Below are positions 37,412-47,998 of a DNA stretch of 61,865 nt, in pieces (position 1 is the first letter of the stretch; every line of letters begins with the position of its first letter). Source of the stretch: Hespellia sp. (GTDB lineage Bacteria > Bacillota > Clostridia > Lachnospirales > Lachnospiraceae); the NCBI GenBank assembly GCA_028694105.1, contig JAQUUC010000012.1:1-61865 (forward strand), given 5' to 3'. The notes under the pieces were generated by a model. That model made no database searches, had not been told where the DNA came from, and saw only the letters and a list, made by a program, of their open reading frames with translations. The translations under genes were made by a program, and so were the position numbers.

Positions 37412-38824
37412 ATGTTAAATCTAGCTACAAAACACAATGATCCAGAAAAGACTCTGGGTTGGGGCGAGAGAGTCGGTTATGGTTCGGCAGCATTTGGCTG
37501 GAACATGATCAATGGTATTCTTGGTACGTTCCTCACGGTTTACTTCACAAACGTTGCATTCTTAGATGCAGCAATTATCTCAACTATCATTGCTATTTCA
37601 AAAGTATTTGATGGTATATCAGATTTGATTGTCGGCCGTATGGTAGATAATACAAAATCAAAGATGGGAAAAGCAAGACCATGGTTACTTCGTATGTGTA
37701 TTCCATTTGCGATAGCAACAATCCTGTTGTTCTTCGTACCGCCAAGCTTTCCGACAGCAGCAAAATATGTATACGTATTTATCATGTACAATCTGGTTAA
37801 TACGGTTTGCTTAACAGCCATTCAGGTACCATATTACTCATTGATCTCGTTATTAACAAGAAATGCATATGAGAGAGGTTTCCTTGGAAATCTTCAGCAG
37901 ATTTTCCAAACATTAGGAAATGTATTCATCAACTCTGTATTTACAATTATGCTTGTGAAATTTGCAGGAAGTGCAGAAAACTACATGACACAGAAAGCAT
38001 TTACACTGACAATCGCAGTTCTCTGTCTGCTCATGGTAGTAGTCATTATATTCTCTACATTCTGTACAAAAGAGCGTGTAATAGATAAGCCATCTGGAGA
38101 TTCAGAGAAACCAGAAGAGAATGTAAGCGTAATGACAGCAGTAAAATCTCTACTTACAAATAAATACTGGGTTATGATGTTCTTTGCAATGCTTGCGATT
38201 TTCTTTGTAATCATCTTCTATTCGATCGGTGGTGTTTACTATGCAATCTACATCCTCGGTGATATGGGACAGATCAGCTGGATGAACAATGCAATCTCAA
38301 TTGCTCAGTTCGCAATCATGTTCGCAACACCTTTCTTCATGAAGAAAGTTGGAAAGCGTCCAATCTATGCGGCTGGATTCCTCTGCATGACAATTGGATT
38401 CGTTGGATTTGGATTTGTAGATACAAGTGTTCCGCTTATGATTGTATGTAATGTATTAAAAGGTCTTGGGCTTGGAATGTCTGGTGGTATGGCTATGGGT
38501 ATGGTAGCTGATGCAATCCTTTACGGACAGTTAAAATCAGGCATCAATGCAGTTGGTATGGGAAATGCCGGAACTTCTGCAGCACAGAAAATTGGTCTTG
38601 GTTTTGGTCAGGCAATCTTCGGATGGGTTCTCTCAGGCGCTGGATTCAATCCTGCATTAGATGCACAGGGAATTGCTCAGCCAGAGACCGTTATGACAGC
38701 AATCAAGTTTATGTACAACTACATTCCTGCAGTCATCTGTGCATTGATCTTCATCATGATGGCAGTATTCTTTAATCTTGATAAAGATTTAAAGAAACTC
38801 AAAGCAGAAAAAGGAATTGAATAA
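37412..38824 (+). CDS. GPH family glycoside-cation symporter
   Basis: A 470-residue major-facilitator-type transporter with 12 predicted helices. It starts LGWGERVGYGSAAFGWNMI and has the loop GRMVDNTKSKMGKARPWLLR, the hallmark of the glycoside-pentoside-hexuronide family. Strong AAGGAGGAG ribosome site. First gene of a glycoside locus. No PTS component is present, so the sugar enters unphosphorylated. Confidence 0.93.
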   Translation: MLNLATKHNDPEKTLGWGERVGYGSAAFGWNMINGILGTFLTVYFTNVAFLDAAIISTIIAISKVFDGISDLIVGRMVDNTKSKMGKARPWLLRMCIPFAIATILLFFVPPSFPTAAKYVYVFIMYNLVNTVCLTAIQVPYYSLISLLTRNAYERGFLGNLQQIFQTLGNVFINSVFTIMLVKFAGSAENYMTQKAFTLTIAVLCLLMVVVIIFSTFCTKERVIDKPSGDSEKPEENVSVMTAVKSLLTNKYWVMMFFAMLAIFFVIIFYSIGGVYYAIYILGDMGQISWMNNAISIAQFAIMFATPFFMKKVGKRPIYAAGFLCMTIGFVGFGFVDTSVPLMIVCNVLKGLGLGMSGGMAMGMVADAILYGQLKSGINAVGMGNAGTSAAQKIGLGFGQAIFGWVLSGAGFNPALDAQGIAQPETVMTAIKFMYNYIPAVICALIFIMMAVFFNLDKDLKKLKAEKGIE

Positions 38825-38863
38825 TAGGAGACGAAATACATAGTATCCTAGACTGAAAAATTG

Positions 38864-38907
38864 AGGCGGTGAACCATGGGATAAAAGAATACCAAGGGGC
38901 ATCGCCT
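38864..38907 (+). other. possible hairpin between symporter and hydrolase genes
   Basis: AGGCGGTG (38864-38871) pairs with CATCGCCT (38900-38907), one G-T pair, with a 28-base loop. There is no T-run, so it is an RNA structure or processing site rather than a terminator. Weak evidence. Confidence 0.35.
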
Positions 38908-38941
38908 TAGACAATATTTCAAATGGAAGGCGGATCATCTT

Positions 38942-41629
38942 ATGAAACGATTGAATGAAGTTTTACAAGGAAAAGAAGAAAATTACATGCTCCCATTTTT
39001 CTGGCAGCACGGAGAGGATGAAGAGACACTGCGCAAATACATGCATGTGATTCACGATGCGAATATTGGAGCGGTCTGCATCGAGTCTCGTCCACACCCG
39101 GACTTCTGTGGCGATAAGTGGTGGACTGATATGGACATTATCTTAGACGAGGCAGAGAAACTTGATATGAAAGTCTGGATCTTGGATGATTCGCATTTCC
39201 CAACAGGCTTTGCTAATGGTGCGGTAGAAAAGGCACCAAAGGAATTGCATCATCAGTACATGGTTCGCCGGACACTGGAGATGGCAGGTCCGGTAAAGTC
39301 AGCCAGCTTTTCTGTGAAAGAATATATGCAGCCGGCACCGCTCCCACCATGGATTCCAGCACCACCAAAATCAGATGATCCATTTGATGATGACAAGCTG
39401 ATGAGAATCTATGCGTGTGAAATTTTGGAGGGAGAAGTCATTGGAAAGCCGATTGACTTGACAGACAAAATCGATGGAGATGAGATTACCTTTGATTTAG
39501 GAGAAGGATACTTCCGAATCTATGTGACTTATATTACAAGAAATGCAAAAGGAAGAAATGATTATATCAATTTCTTAGATAAAGAGTCCTGCAGACTGTT
39601 GATTGACGCTGTATACGAGCCACATCTTGCACATTATGAGAAATACTTTGGAAATGTCATTGCCGGATTTTTCAGTGATGAACCTCCAGTCGGTAACTCG
39701 GAAGGATATATGCCGATCGGACCAATTGGATCGGTTACGAGTGAGAATCTTGCGTGGTCAAGAACGGCAGAAGAGAAGATGACAGAAAGTTATGGTTCAG
39801 AAGAATGGAAAGATTTCATTCCATACCTTTGGACGGCAGCTGAAGATAAAGAAGAGCAGGCAAAAGTCCGCAATGCTTACATGAATATGGTAACTAATCT
39901 TGTTGCAGAGAACTTCTCGGCGCAAAACGGAGCATGGTGCGAGGATCATGGTGTAGAGTACATCGGACATATGGTAGAAGACTGTGACCTTAGTATGAAT
40001 CTTGGAACCAGTATGGGACATTTCTTCCGTGGGCTATCAGGCCAGCACTGGGCAGGTGTAGACAACATCGGTGGACAGGCTATGATTAATGGGCAGAATG
40101 TTCCAAGACACAATCAGCCGGTATGCAGAGATGAAGCAGGATTTTATCAATATGTGGATGCGAAACTTGGAGCAAGCCACGCAGCAATCGATCCGAAAAA
40201 ACGCGGTATCTGTATGTGCGAGAATTTTGGTGCTTATGGATGGCAGTCAGGAACAAAAGAGCAGAAGTATTTAATGGATCATTTTATGGTGAGAGGGGTG
40301 AACAGATTTGTTCCACACGCATTTTCACCAAAGGCTTTCCCAGATCCGGATTGCCCGCCACATTTTTACGCGCAGGGGGAGAATCCACTGTACCGCGCAT
40401 TTGGTGAACTGATGGCTTATAATAACCGCGTATGCCATTTAATCGATGGTGGAAAATCTGTTCCGGATGTTGCACTTCTTTACAGTGCTGAAAGTATCTG
40501 GGCAGGTGATGCGGCAAGTAATATCCCGGCAGCGAGATATTTGTCACAGTCACAAGTTGATTTCCACATCATTCCGGCAGATGTGTTTGCCGAGAACGAA
40601 GAATATCCAATGATTTTTGACGGAAAGACTTTAAAAGTAAATAATGTGGAATACCGAGCTCTTGCCATTTCCGGTTGTGAATTTTTAGAAGAACATGCAG
40701 CTGCATTTGTAGAAGAAGCGATAAAGAGCAATTTTCCAGTTATATTTACAGACTGTATGCCAAAGGGAATCAACGGTAAAGTTGTTCCTGTACAGGAAGT
40801 GGGAAACTATTTACGTGGAGCAATTGAAATTCAGACAGTAGTAGAGCCTGCAAATGACAGAATCACAACATACCACTATTGTACAGATACAGATACATTC
40901 CTTGTCTTAAATGAAATGTCTGGGTCAACATTTAACGGAAGCTTAACAGTAAAGGCAGCAGGAATTCCTGTTCGTTATTATCCATGGGAGAATAAGACGG
41001 AAGCAGCTGCTTATACAAAAATTGATGAGAATACAATCAGGGTGTTCGCAGAGATTCAGCCATTAGAACTTTGTATCATTTGTTTTGTAGAAGAAATGCA
41101 AGATGCATGTGATGCGATTACTTTTGAGAAGAGTGGTATGCAGATTTCAGAATTTGAAGTGACAGCTGTAGATTCAAAAGATTACCTAAATCAGTTAGAA
41201 ACAGCAGGAAAAGGCATCTTCGAAAAAACATGTTTCGTAAAACCAGATACATCAAAGACCAGAAAAGTGACAGCTCCATTTACTGGAATGCAGAAAGCAA
41301 ACCCGGAATTTTCGGGTTATTACATTTATGAAACAAGCATTTTATTATCAGAAGGAAAGTCATATAAACTTGTCATGGATGAAGTAAATGAAAGTGTGGA
41401 AGTATTCTTAAACGGCAGAAGTCTTGGAATGAGGCTGCAGGCACCATTTGCATTTGAACTTCCGGCAGAATTGGTAGAACAGGACAATGATATTCGCATC
41501 GAAGTGGCAACGTTAAATGAGCGTAAGGTGAAAGCATTGGGGGCAGATATTTCAAGCATGTCTGTGGAAAGACCATTATCAGCAACTGGATTAGTTGGAA
41601 ATGTGACGGTATATCAGAGCAAGTCTTGA
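38942..41629 (+). CDS. large TIM-barrel glycoside hydrolase-like protein
   Basis: An 895-residue cytoplasmic protein (no signal peptide). The N-terminal part reads PFFWQHGEDEETLRKYMHVI and KVWILDDSHFPTGFANG, resembling a TIM-barrel hydrolase. GFFSDEPPVG probably carries a catalytic acid. The middle (ENFGAYGWQSGTKEQKYLMD; GVNRFVPHAFSPKAFP) and the C-terminal galactose-binding-like sandwich (LVMDEVNESVEVFLNGRSLG) recall GH2/GH106-type enzymes, but I cannot assign a family with confidence. It starts 117 bases behind the symporter gene. The substrate is presumably the imported glycoside. Confidence 0.75.
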   Translation: MKRLNEVLQGKEENYMLPFFWQHGEDEETLRKYMHVIHDANIGAVCIESRPHPDFCGDKWWTDMDIILDEAEKLDMKVWILDDSHFPTGFANGAVEKAPKELHHQYMVRRTLEMAGPVKSASFSVKEYMQPAPLPPWIPAPPKSDDPFDDDKLMRIYACEILEGEVIGKPIDLTDKIDGDEITFDLGEGYFRIYVTYITRNAKGRNDYINFLDKESCRLLIDAVYEPHLAHYEKYFGNVIAGFFSDEPPVGNSEGYMPIGPIGSVTSENLAWSRTAEEKMTESYGSEEWKDFIPYLWTAAEDKEEQAKVRNAYMNMVTNLVAENFSAQNGAWCEDHGVEYIGHMVEDCDLSMNLGTSMGHFFRGLSGQHWAGVDNIGGQAMINGQNVPRHNQPVCRDEAGFYQYVDAKLGASHAAIDPKKRGICMCENFGAYGWQSGTKEQKYLMDHFMVRGVNRFVPHAFSPKAFPDPDCPPHFYAQGENPLYRAFGELMAYNNRVCHLIDGGKSVPDVALLYSAESIWAGDAASNIPAARYLSQSQVDFHIIPADVFAENEEYPMIFDGKTLKVNNVEYRALAISGCEFLEEHAAAFVEEAIKSNFPVIFTDCMPKGINGKVVPVQEVGNYLRGAIEIQTVVEPANDRITTYHYCTDTDTFLVLNEMSGSTFNGSLTVKAAGIPVRYYPWENKTEAAAYTKIDENTIRVFAEIQPLELCIICFVEEMQDACDAITFEKSGMQISEFEVTAVDSKDYLNQLETAGKGIFEKTCFVKPDTSKTRKVTAPFTGMQKANPEFSGYYIYETSILLSEGKSYKLVMDEVNESVEVFLNGRSLGMRLQAPFAFELPAELVEQDNDIRIEVATLNERKVKALGADISSMSVERPLSATGLVGNVTVYQSKS

Positions 41630-41696
41630 ATAGAACAAGTGGCAAGAAAACCTATTATGAAAATAATGGAAGACAATATTGCGAGGAGTGAAAACT

Positions 41697-42524
41697 ATGG
41701 AATTATTTACAGCTGAAAAAATAAATGAAAACCTGACTTGTATTCGTCTGAAATCAGGAGAACTGCTGTATCTTCTGGAAGGGGAAGAAAAGTGCGCATT
41801 AATTGACTGTGGTTATGGAGCCTGCCATTTAGGGGTATATGTGAAGTCGTTGACAGAGAAACCGGTAACAGTGTTACTGACACATGGACATATTGATCAC
41901 GCAATGGCAGCTCCGGAATTTGATGCGGTGTATCTGAATGCGAAAGACATTCCGCTTTATCAGAAACAGTGTTCAGTGGAAGAAAGAATGGGATATGCAC
42001 ATGCAGGACTTGGACCTGCAGCAGATGAATTGAAGTTAGACGATTATACTCCAGCAGAACCGGATAAGGAATTCTTTGACTTAGAAGATGGAATGAACTT
42101 TGATTTTGCACCATTTCATATTGAAGCACATGAATTCCCGGGACATACGCCGGGAAGTATGGTGTTCCTGATTCCAGAAATGAGGATTCTGATTCTCGGG
42201 GATGCATGCAACAATGCTACATTTATGTTTGATGAAATGTGCCTGCCACTGAATGAATACAGAAAAACACTGGTTATGGTGAAAGACAAGTTAGATGGAA
42301 AATATGACCGGGTGCTTATTTCTCATTACGTGATGGATGCAGATGTGGATATTATGGAACAGATGATAGAAGTATGCGATGAAACACTGGCAGGGGAAGC
42401 GGATGATCTTCCATTCGAATTTATGGGGATGAAGGCTTTCATTGCAAAGAAATGTAACGAACGATTCGAACGAGAAGACGGGAAGTTTGCGAATATTATT
42501 TATAATAAAAATAAATTATTTTAA
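41697..42524 (+). CDS. metallo-beta-lactamase-fold hydrolase
   Basis: A 275-residue MBL-fold protein with the metal motif LLTHGHIDHAMA (HxHxDH), a later HEFPGHTPGS histidine, the bridging Asp in LILGDACNN and a final His in VLISHYV. Glyoxalase II-like hydrolases and lactonases share this pattern, so hydrolysis of an ester, thioester or lactone of the aglycone or sugar is possible. ATG 41697 has GAGGAG upstream. Confidence 0.85.
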   Translation: MELFTAEKINENLTCIRLKSGELLYLLEGEEKCALIDCGYGACHLGVYVKSLTEKPVTVLLTHGHIDHAMAAPEFDAVYLNAKDIPLYQKQCSVEERMGYAHAGLGPAADELKLDDYTPAEPDKEFFDLEDGMNFDFAPFHIEAHEFPGHTPGSMVFLIPEMRILILGDACNNATFMFDEMCLPLNEYRKTLVMVKDKLDGKYDRVLISHYVMDADVDIMEQMIEVCDETLAGEADDLPFEFMGMKAFIAKKCNERFEREDGKFANIIYNKNKLF

Positions 42525-42557
42525 CACGATCAAGGTGGAGTGAGAAAGGAAAAGTAA

Positions 42558-43541
42558 ATGAATTATTTAGCCATTGATGTGGGCGGCACATTTACAAAAT
42601 ACGCAGTTATCACGGATGAATGCCAGATTTTAGAGAAAGATAAATCGCCAACAGTAACAGAACCACTCGAAGGCTTTATCTCGTCGCTGGTAGATATCTA
42701 TCAAAAATACGAGGGGAACGTAGATGGAATTGCTCTTAGTATGCCGGGAATCATTGATAGCGAGACAGGGTTTATGTATACGGGAGGTAATCTTGCCTGC
42801 ATTACAAATCTAAATATAGTGGAAGTGTTAGAAAAGCGTTGCGGTGTGCATGTTACAGTGGAGAACGATGCAAAATGCGCAGCTCTCGCAGAAGTGTGGA
42901 AAGGCGCGCTGATGGATGTGAGTGATGCGATTGTTGTCGTATGCGGAACCGGAGTCGGCGGTGCGGTGATTCATGACCGTAAAGTATTAAGAGGCGTTCA
43001 CAATATGGCGGGCGAGTTCAGCTATATCATGACGGATGCAGAGCCGGAATATGACTTAGATAATTCCCTCGCTGGAAATACTGGTATCAAATGTATGATG
43101 AAGTTCGTATCAAAGCACACGGGAATACCGGCGGAAGAGCTGGACGGAGAGAGGGCATTTTCGATGGCGAACTGTGGGGATGAAAAAGCAATCGCCGGAA
43201 TCCGCGAATATGTCAAACATTTGGCAATTCAGATCAACAATTATCAGTTCATCTTCGATCCGGAGAAAATCGTAGTTGGTGGAGGAATCAGCGTACAGCC
43301 ACTTTTCCTGCAGATGATTAAGGAAGAGTTAAAGAAAATCAATGCGGTGTATCCATGGGATTTACCAATTGCGGATGTAGAAGTATGTAAGTTCTTCAAT
43401 GACGCCAATCTGATTGGTGCGGTTTACGTACATATCAAGTCAAAAGAACGCAAGATTGATGTGGACAAGATGAATGAGCTGTTAGATATGGTGAAAGACA
43501 GACGAGAAGGGCAGTATTTGATGGAGCTGCTTGGGAAATAA
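42558..43541 (+). CDS. ROK family sugar kinase, beta-glucoside-kinase-like
   Basis: A 327-residue ROK protein. AIDVGGTFTKYAVI (ATP phosphate loop), VENDAKCAALAE (catalytic Asp), CGTGVGGAVI and VGGGISVQP are seen. The CxCGxxGCxE zinc motif of glucokinases and NagC-type members is missing; the segment MAGEFSYIMTDAEPEYDLDNS occupies that place. This fits the BglK type of beta-glucoside kinase, known from Klebsiella, which phosphorylates glucosides at C6. The GH1 gene 55 bases downstream is of the 6-phospho-beta-glucosidase type, supporting this reading. Glucokinase is the alternative. Confidence 0.82.
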   Translation: MNYLAIDVGGTFTKYAVITDECQILEKDKSPTVTEPLEGFISSLVDIYQKYEGNVDGIALSMPGIIDSETGFMYTGGNLACITNLNIVEVLEKRCGVHVTVENDAKCAALAEVWKGALMDVSDAIVVVCGTGVGGAVIHDRKVLRGVHNMAGEFSYIMTDAEPEYDLDNSLAGNTGIKCMMKFVSKHTGIPAEELDGERAFSMANCGDEKAIAGIREYVKHLAIQINNYQFIFDPEKIVVGGGISVQPLFLQMIKEELKKINAVYPWDLPIADVEVCKFFNDANLIGAVYVHIKSKERKIDVDKMNELLDMVKDRREGQYLMELLGK

Positions 43542-43544
43542 TGA

Positions 43545-44996
<1,452 letters not shown>

Positions 44997-44998
44997 TT

Positions 44999-45170
44999 AA
45001 TTATGGGGCGTAAATAGTCAAAAATATTATTTACAGAAAATAGAGATTGTGTTATAGTGATGATACATTTCAGAGGGAATCTATTCCTCGTGTATCATCA
45101 CTTTTTCTTGGCGTATCGCCATGTATTCAAAGGGAAAGACAAACAAAAGAAGAGGCAGGTGGGAGTATGA
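44999..45170 (+). repeat. promoter-hairpin repeat element, copy A
   Basis: About 170 bases, closely matching copy B (49759-49925). It contains TTTACA (45030-45035), a 17-base spacer, TATAGT (45053-45058), then an 11-base inverted repeat GTGATGATACA (45057-45067) / TGTATCATCAC (45091-45101) with T5 behind it, then a second conserved block with a small GGCG/CGCC hairpin and an A/G-rich tail. The left arm overlaps the -10 box. The stretch 44997-45302 holds no other gene; 45171-45302 holds the antitoxin operator. Confidence 0.8.
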
Positions 45171-45240
45171 AGATATTATGATACAAATCACAAAAATAAG
45201 TAACTATAAATAATTTATCTTTTATTTTTTAGTATACATT

Positions 45241-45266
45241 ATGTACGTAATTGACATTACGTACAT
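45241..45266 (+). promoter_or_regulatory. perfect palindrome upstream of antitoxin gene
   Basis: ATGTACGTAAT (45241-45251), four bases, ATTACGTACAT (45256-45266): an 11-base perfect inverted repeat. TTGACA (45251-45256) lies within it, so it can be an autoregulatory operator over the promoter of the following toxin-antitoxin unit. Confidence 0.75.
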
Positions 45267-45302
45267 TAAGTGTTAACGTAAAAAATAAAGGAGATGATGG
45301 AG

Positions 45303-45728
45303 ATGTTAATGACGAATGCAACGGAAGTAAGAAAAGAATGGAGTAGTATTATTGACGGTGTAGTGCATGATAAACCTATTTTTATCAAGAGAACACGCGA
45401 CAAAATGTGGCTGTCTAATTTGAGCATAATGAAAGATATCTTGTCAGTTGTGAAATACACAGCGGAAAGATTTGTGGAAGAAGATGGTTCGGTGACTCTT
45501 TCTCTCAATGAGATTGAATTGATAGAAAATGCGCCAACGGAAGCATTAGCGAGGGTTGGACTTGGAAATGCTATATTAAATTATTCTAATGATTTCTACG
45601 AAGATTTTTCATATTGGAGTAAAGCACCGAACAGGAAACAACATATTCCATATGTATTTAAAGCACTCCTTGCAGATGATGCGGAAATAATTGGAGATGA
45701 AATCATATGCCTAGATGGAAAGAATTAA
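45303..45728 (+). CDS. antitoxin-like protein (Phd/YefM-like N-terminus)
   Basis: About 141 residues. The start MTNATEVRKEWSSIIDGVVHDKPIFIKRTRDKMWLS resembles the Phd/YefM fold that ends in a helix over the toxin. The C-terminal part is specific and not recognised. ATGs at 45294, 45297, 45303 and 45309 are in frame; AAGGAG at 45288-45293 favours 45303. The next, toxin-like reading frame starts inside this gene, the usual TA layout. A perfect palindrome precedes it. Confidence 0.72.
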   Translation: MLMTNATEVRKEWSSIIDGVVHDKPIFIKRTRDKMWLSNLSIMKDILSVVKYTAERFVEEDGSVTLSLNEIELIENAPTEALARVGLGNAILNYSNDFYEDFSYWSKAPNRKQHIPYVFKALLADDAEIIGDEIICLDGKN

Positions 45729-45814
45729 AAAGGTTTTGCGACCGAGATGGGTGGGAACTATATAAAGATACAGATCACTATTATTATCGCAAACAAGATA
45801 GTGCAAGTGAATAA
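45707..45814 (+). pseudogene. truncated toxin-like ORF (HicA-like start)
   Basis: A 35-residue frame beginning MPRWKELKRFCDRDGWELYKDTDHYYYRK, which resembles the first part of small RNA-targeting toxins (helix, then DGW and a strand with His). It has a good ribosome site (GGAG about 12 bases upstream, within the antitoxin gene) and overlaps the antitoxin by 22 bases. It stops at 45812 after about half of the expected length. I read it as the remnant of an inactivated toxin; a genuine mini-protein is the alternative. Confidence 0.55.
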
Positions 45815-45908
45815 TTTGGAATAAATATAAAAAGAGCAAAAAAAGGATATAATGAAACCGCCATTTTTGCTATGATGTAGTTATCAAAAATTGGAGGAGA
45901 AGTGAATC

Positions 45909-47867
45909 ATGATCAGAAAATATCCAAATTTATGTAAACCAATCACACTCGGAAGAGTGACATTTAAAAACCGCATGTTCTCAGCGCCGATGGGTGGAAC
46001 TGATATCACAAATGACGGCTGTATCGGGCCAAAGTCAACGGCATTTTATGAACTGCGTGCCAAAGGCGGCGCAGGTGCAGTGACGGTATCAGAATGTATG
46101 GTGCATCCACAGACCGATGCATCACATGCGTATCATTTGGACCCATCCATCTTAAATTCGCTTGCCTGCGCAACCTACACCGCAGATGCAATCAGGCGTC
46201 ATGGCTGTATGCCATCGATTGAATTATCGCATTCGGGAATGTATGCCGGAACTTATATGACAGACAAGTCAAAGCAGAAGGAAATGTTCCAGTGGGGACC
46301 ATCTGCCTGCATTCGACCTGACGGAGTAGAAGTGCATGAGCTGACGCAGGACGTCATCGACGATATCGTAAAAGCATATGGCGATACTGCAGCGATGGCA
46401 AAACGCGCAGGTTTTGAGATGGTCATGGTTCACGGCGGACATGGCTGGTTAATTAACCAGTTTTTATCACCATACTTTAATAAACGTACCGACAAATATG
46501 GTGGAAGTACAGAGAACAGATGCCGCTTTGCAGCAGAAGTGTTAGATGCAGTCAGGGCAGCAGTCGGACCATTCTTCCCAATCGAATTTCGTTTATCGGG
46601 TTCAGAATTATTCGAAGGTGGTTACGATTTAGAAGAAGGTGTGCGTATTGCACAGCAGTTAGAGTCAAAGATAGATTTATTACATGTATCAGCCGGTACT
46701 TATCAGAGGGGATTTGGAACGACACATCCATCTATGTTTAAAGAGCACGGATGTAATGTATATCTGGCGGCAGAGATTAAAAAGCATGTATCCGTACCGG
46801 TGGCAACACTTGGTGGATTAAATGATCCGGCACAGATGGAAGAAATCATTGCATCCGGAAAAGCAGATGTGGTAGAGATGGCGAGAGCACTTCTGGCAGA
46901 TCCATATTTACCATCGAAGGTGATGCAGAATCGTGATGATGAAATCGTCCGCTGTCTCAGATGCTTCACCTGTATGGCAGAACGTGCCGCCACCTCCACA
47001 AGAAGATGTACGGTCAATCCGCTCATCGGGCGTGAAATAGAAGGGAATGAAATTTACCCGGCACCAGTGAAGAAGAAAGTCTTAGTAGCTGGCGGTGGAC
47101 CGGGTGGACTCTATGCGGCATATACGGCAGCAAAACGCGGACATGAAGTTGTCTTATGCGAGAAGGAAAGTGAGTTCGGCGGAATCTTAAAGAGTGAGCA
47201 GGCACTTCCATTCAAGTATGAGATGTATCAGCTCACTGAAACGTATGAGAAGATGGCAAGAGATGCAGGTGCAGAGATTCGACTGAATGCAGAAGTGACG
47301 AAAGAGTACGTAGAAAAAGAAGCTCCGGACGCTGTGATTATCGCAGTCGGTTCTGCGCCGCTCGTGCCGCCAATCAAAGGACTGGATGGTGAGAATGTCA
47401 TTATTGTCAACAACTACTATAAAGAAACAGAAAAATGTAAAGACAAAGTCATCGTCTTCGGTGGCGGTCTTGCGGGCTGCGAATGTGCCATTCATCTTGG
47501 AATGGAAGGGAAACAGGTCGAGCTTGTGGAAATGCGTGATGAACTTGCACCGGATGCAAATGTGCGCCATCGACCGCTGCTTCTTGCTGAGATTGAGAAG
47601 TATGTGAATGTACATACCGGACTTCGCGGCGTAGAAGTGTCAGAAAAGGGAATCCTTTGCAAAGATAAAGATGACAACGATGTGATGATTGAAGGAGAGA
47701 CAGTGATCTGTGCACTTGGTCAGCGGTCAAGATTCGATGTAGTAGAAGAATTACGTGATAGTGCTCCGGTTGTGTCTGTGATCGGAGATGCAGCAAAAGT
47801 ATCGACCATTACCAATGCGGTGTATTGGGGATATCATGCAGCGTTAGATATATCAGATGTGAGATGA
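45909..47867 (+). CDS. flavin/Fe-S enoate reductase (OYE family, BaiCD/BaiH-like)
   Basis: A 652-residue protein with an N-terminal FMN TIM barrel (PITLGRVTFKNRMFSAPMGG; active-site region MVMVHGGHGWLINQFLSPYFNKRTDKYGGS), a 4Fe-4S Cys motif RCLRCFTCMAERAATSTRRC, and a C-terminal FAD/NAD(P) Rossmann pair (VLVAGGGPGGLYAAYTAAKRG; VIVFGGGLAGCECAIHLG). The family reduces activated C=C bonds of bile acids, dienoyl-CoA, flavonoids or cinnamates. In this locus it may reduce a released plant aglycone (inference). Start at ATG 45909 behind GGAGGAGAAG. A likely -10 TATGAT lies near 45870. Confidence 0.92.
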   Translation: MIRKYPNLCKPITLGRVTFKNRMFSAPMGGTDITNDGCIGPKSTAFYELRAKGGAGAVTVSECMVHPQTDASHAYHLDPSILNSLACATYTADAIRRHGCMPSIELSHSGMYAGTYMTDKSKQKEMFQWGPSACIRPDGVEVHELTQDVIDDIVKAYGDTAAMAKRAGFEMVMVHGGHGWLINQFLSPYFNKRTDKYGGSTENRCRFAAEVLDAVRAAVGPFFPIEFRLSGSELFEGGYDLEEGVRIAQQLESKIDLLHVSAGTYQRGFGTTHPSMFKEHGCNVYLAAEIKKHVSVPVATLGGLNDPAQMEEIIASGKADVVEMARALLADPYLPSKVMQNRDDEIVRCLRCFTCMAERAATSTRRCTVNPLIGREIEGNEIYPAPVKKKVLVAGGGPGGLYAAYTAAKRGHEVVLCEKESEFGGILKSEQALPFKYEMYQLTETYEKMARDAGAEIRLNAEVTKEYVEKEAPDAVIIAVGSAPLVPPIKGLDGENVIIVNNYYKETEKCKDKVIVFGGGLAGCECAIHLGMEGKQVELVEMRDELAPDANVRHRPLLLAEIEKYVNVHTGLRGVEVSEKGILCKDKDDNDVMIEGETVICALGQRSRFDVVEELRDSAPVVSVIGDAAKVSTITNAVYWGYHAALDISDVR

Positions 47868-47969
47868 CTCCCATCTGATATACGCTCCGCGAGGATGTGC
47901 AGAGATTCGAGGAAGAAGATGTCAGCAAAGCTGACCGAATCTCGCACCAAGACTCGTGAGCGAGTCTTG
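47849..47969 (+). other. three consecutive hairpins between reductase and esterase genes
   Basis: Stem 1: TATATCAGATG (47849-47859) / CATCTGATATA (47872-47882), spanning the reductase stop. Stem 2: GAGATTCG (47902-47909) / CGAATCTC (47936-47943), enclosing GTCAGC/GCTGAC (47921-47926 / 47930-47935). Stem 3: CAAGACTCG (47948-47956) / CGAGTCTTG (47961-47969). None is followed by a T-run. They may stabilise or process the mRNA. Confidence 0.7.
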
Positions 47970-47998
47970 AAAAGAATGAATGTTTCGGGAGGAAGAGA

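Noticed and set aside
45121-45210. Small conserved protein encoded in the second half of the repeat element (starts MYSK)
   Set aside because: Copies A and B differ by an indel that changes the frame after a few codons, so coding is not conserved.
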